This document shows, piece after piece, positions 63,970 through 64,000 of a stretch of 64,000 nt of DNA. The notes beneath the pieces are model-generated. The model worked only from the letters and a program-made list of their open reading frames with translations. It had not been told where the DNA came from and did not search any database. The translations under genes and the position numbers were made by a program. This DNA comes from Viscum album. Its lineage: Eukaryota; Streptophyta; Magnoliopsida; Santalales; Viscaceae. Each line of letters opens with the position of its first letter. Within the stretch, counting starts at the first letter, position 1. Location of the stretch: positions 2,120,296,024-2,120,360,023 of the forward strand of contig OY728122.1 in the NCBI GenBank assembly GCA_963277665.1. Direction: 5' to 3'.

Positions 63970-64000
63970 CGATGAGGGTTGGTGTCAAAGTGTATGTTAT
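63970..64000. repeat. start of the 180-bp array, copy C
   Basis: GGTGTCAAAGTGTATGTTAT matches the first bases of the arrays at 43,070 and 56,040. The window ends here. Confidence 0.65.

Larger units (their letters stand above)
59480..64000 (+). repeat. unit C: CACTA body copy, cut by the window end
   Basis: Homologous to units A and B up to the first bases of the 180-bp array. Matching landmarks are 7,909 bases from those of unit B (transposase ATG 60,202 against 52,293; Ulp1 His codon 62,663 against 54,752), which shows head-to-tail duplication of the LTR fragment plus the CACTA body. Confidence 0.85.

Overview
The window looks like plant nuclear heterochromatin made almost entirely of old transposable elements. 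It is very AT-rich and CpG-poor, the longest open frames are about 60-130 codons, and every coding relic I recognise belongs to a plant transposon family (Ty3/gypsy polyprotein; CACTA or En/Spm TNPA-like protein with introns and an attached Ulp1-like protease). I see no host gene, rRNA, functional tRNA or CRISPR. The strong AT bias and heavy decay of methylatable sites suggest a large, methylated genome. A low-GC gymnosperm such as Welwitschia would fit, but that is only a guess from composition.

Layout. 1-6,590 is AT-rich DNA without recognisable genes, possibly the eroded interior of an old retroelement, because a primer-binding-site relic (6,591-6,598) and a decayed minus-strand LTR (from 6,602, carrying a roughly 52-bp minisatellite) lie at its right edge. 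8,841-17,879 is a complete but dead minus-strand Ty3/gypsy element: two LTRs of about 2.1 kb, PBS, a candidate 5-bp target duplication, and gag, protease, RT, RNase H and integrase in the usual order. 17,885-26,330 is gene-free AT-rich DNA. 26,340-27,030 is a GC-rich island full of short hairpins and ACTGTAGC repeats, followed by a degenerate AAATGACC-type repeat and A-rich DNA.

29,168-45,530 is a CACTA transposon of about 16.4 kb with identical 21-bp terminal inverted repeats and AAA on both flanks. Its left part is interrupted by about 6 kb of other material, including an LTR-like segment (31,181-34,020). Its right part (unit A, 38,545-45,264) carries a TNPA-like pseudogene, a Ulp1-like protease pseudogene and an array of about 180-bp repeats. 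47,276-49,195 is a second CpG-retaining island, probably retroelement-derived. From 50,292 to the window end lie two more copies of the CACTA body (units B and C). Each is preceded by a truncated gypsy-type LTR, and they are arranged head to tail with a period of about 7.9 kb.

How the parts relate. The TNPA-like protein would bind transposon ends and the repeat arrays are candidate binding targets, while the Ulp1-like domain is a known kind of passenger in plant DNA transposons. All three copies carry stops, so none should make a full protein now. I did not find the second usual CACTA protein, TNPD, the DDE-type transposase. No clearly new biological system is visible. The most unusual structure is the tandem compound unit (LTR fragment plus CACTA body) and the conservation of the three-copy Ulp1-bearing CACTA family.
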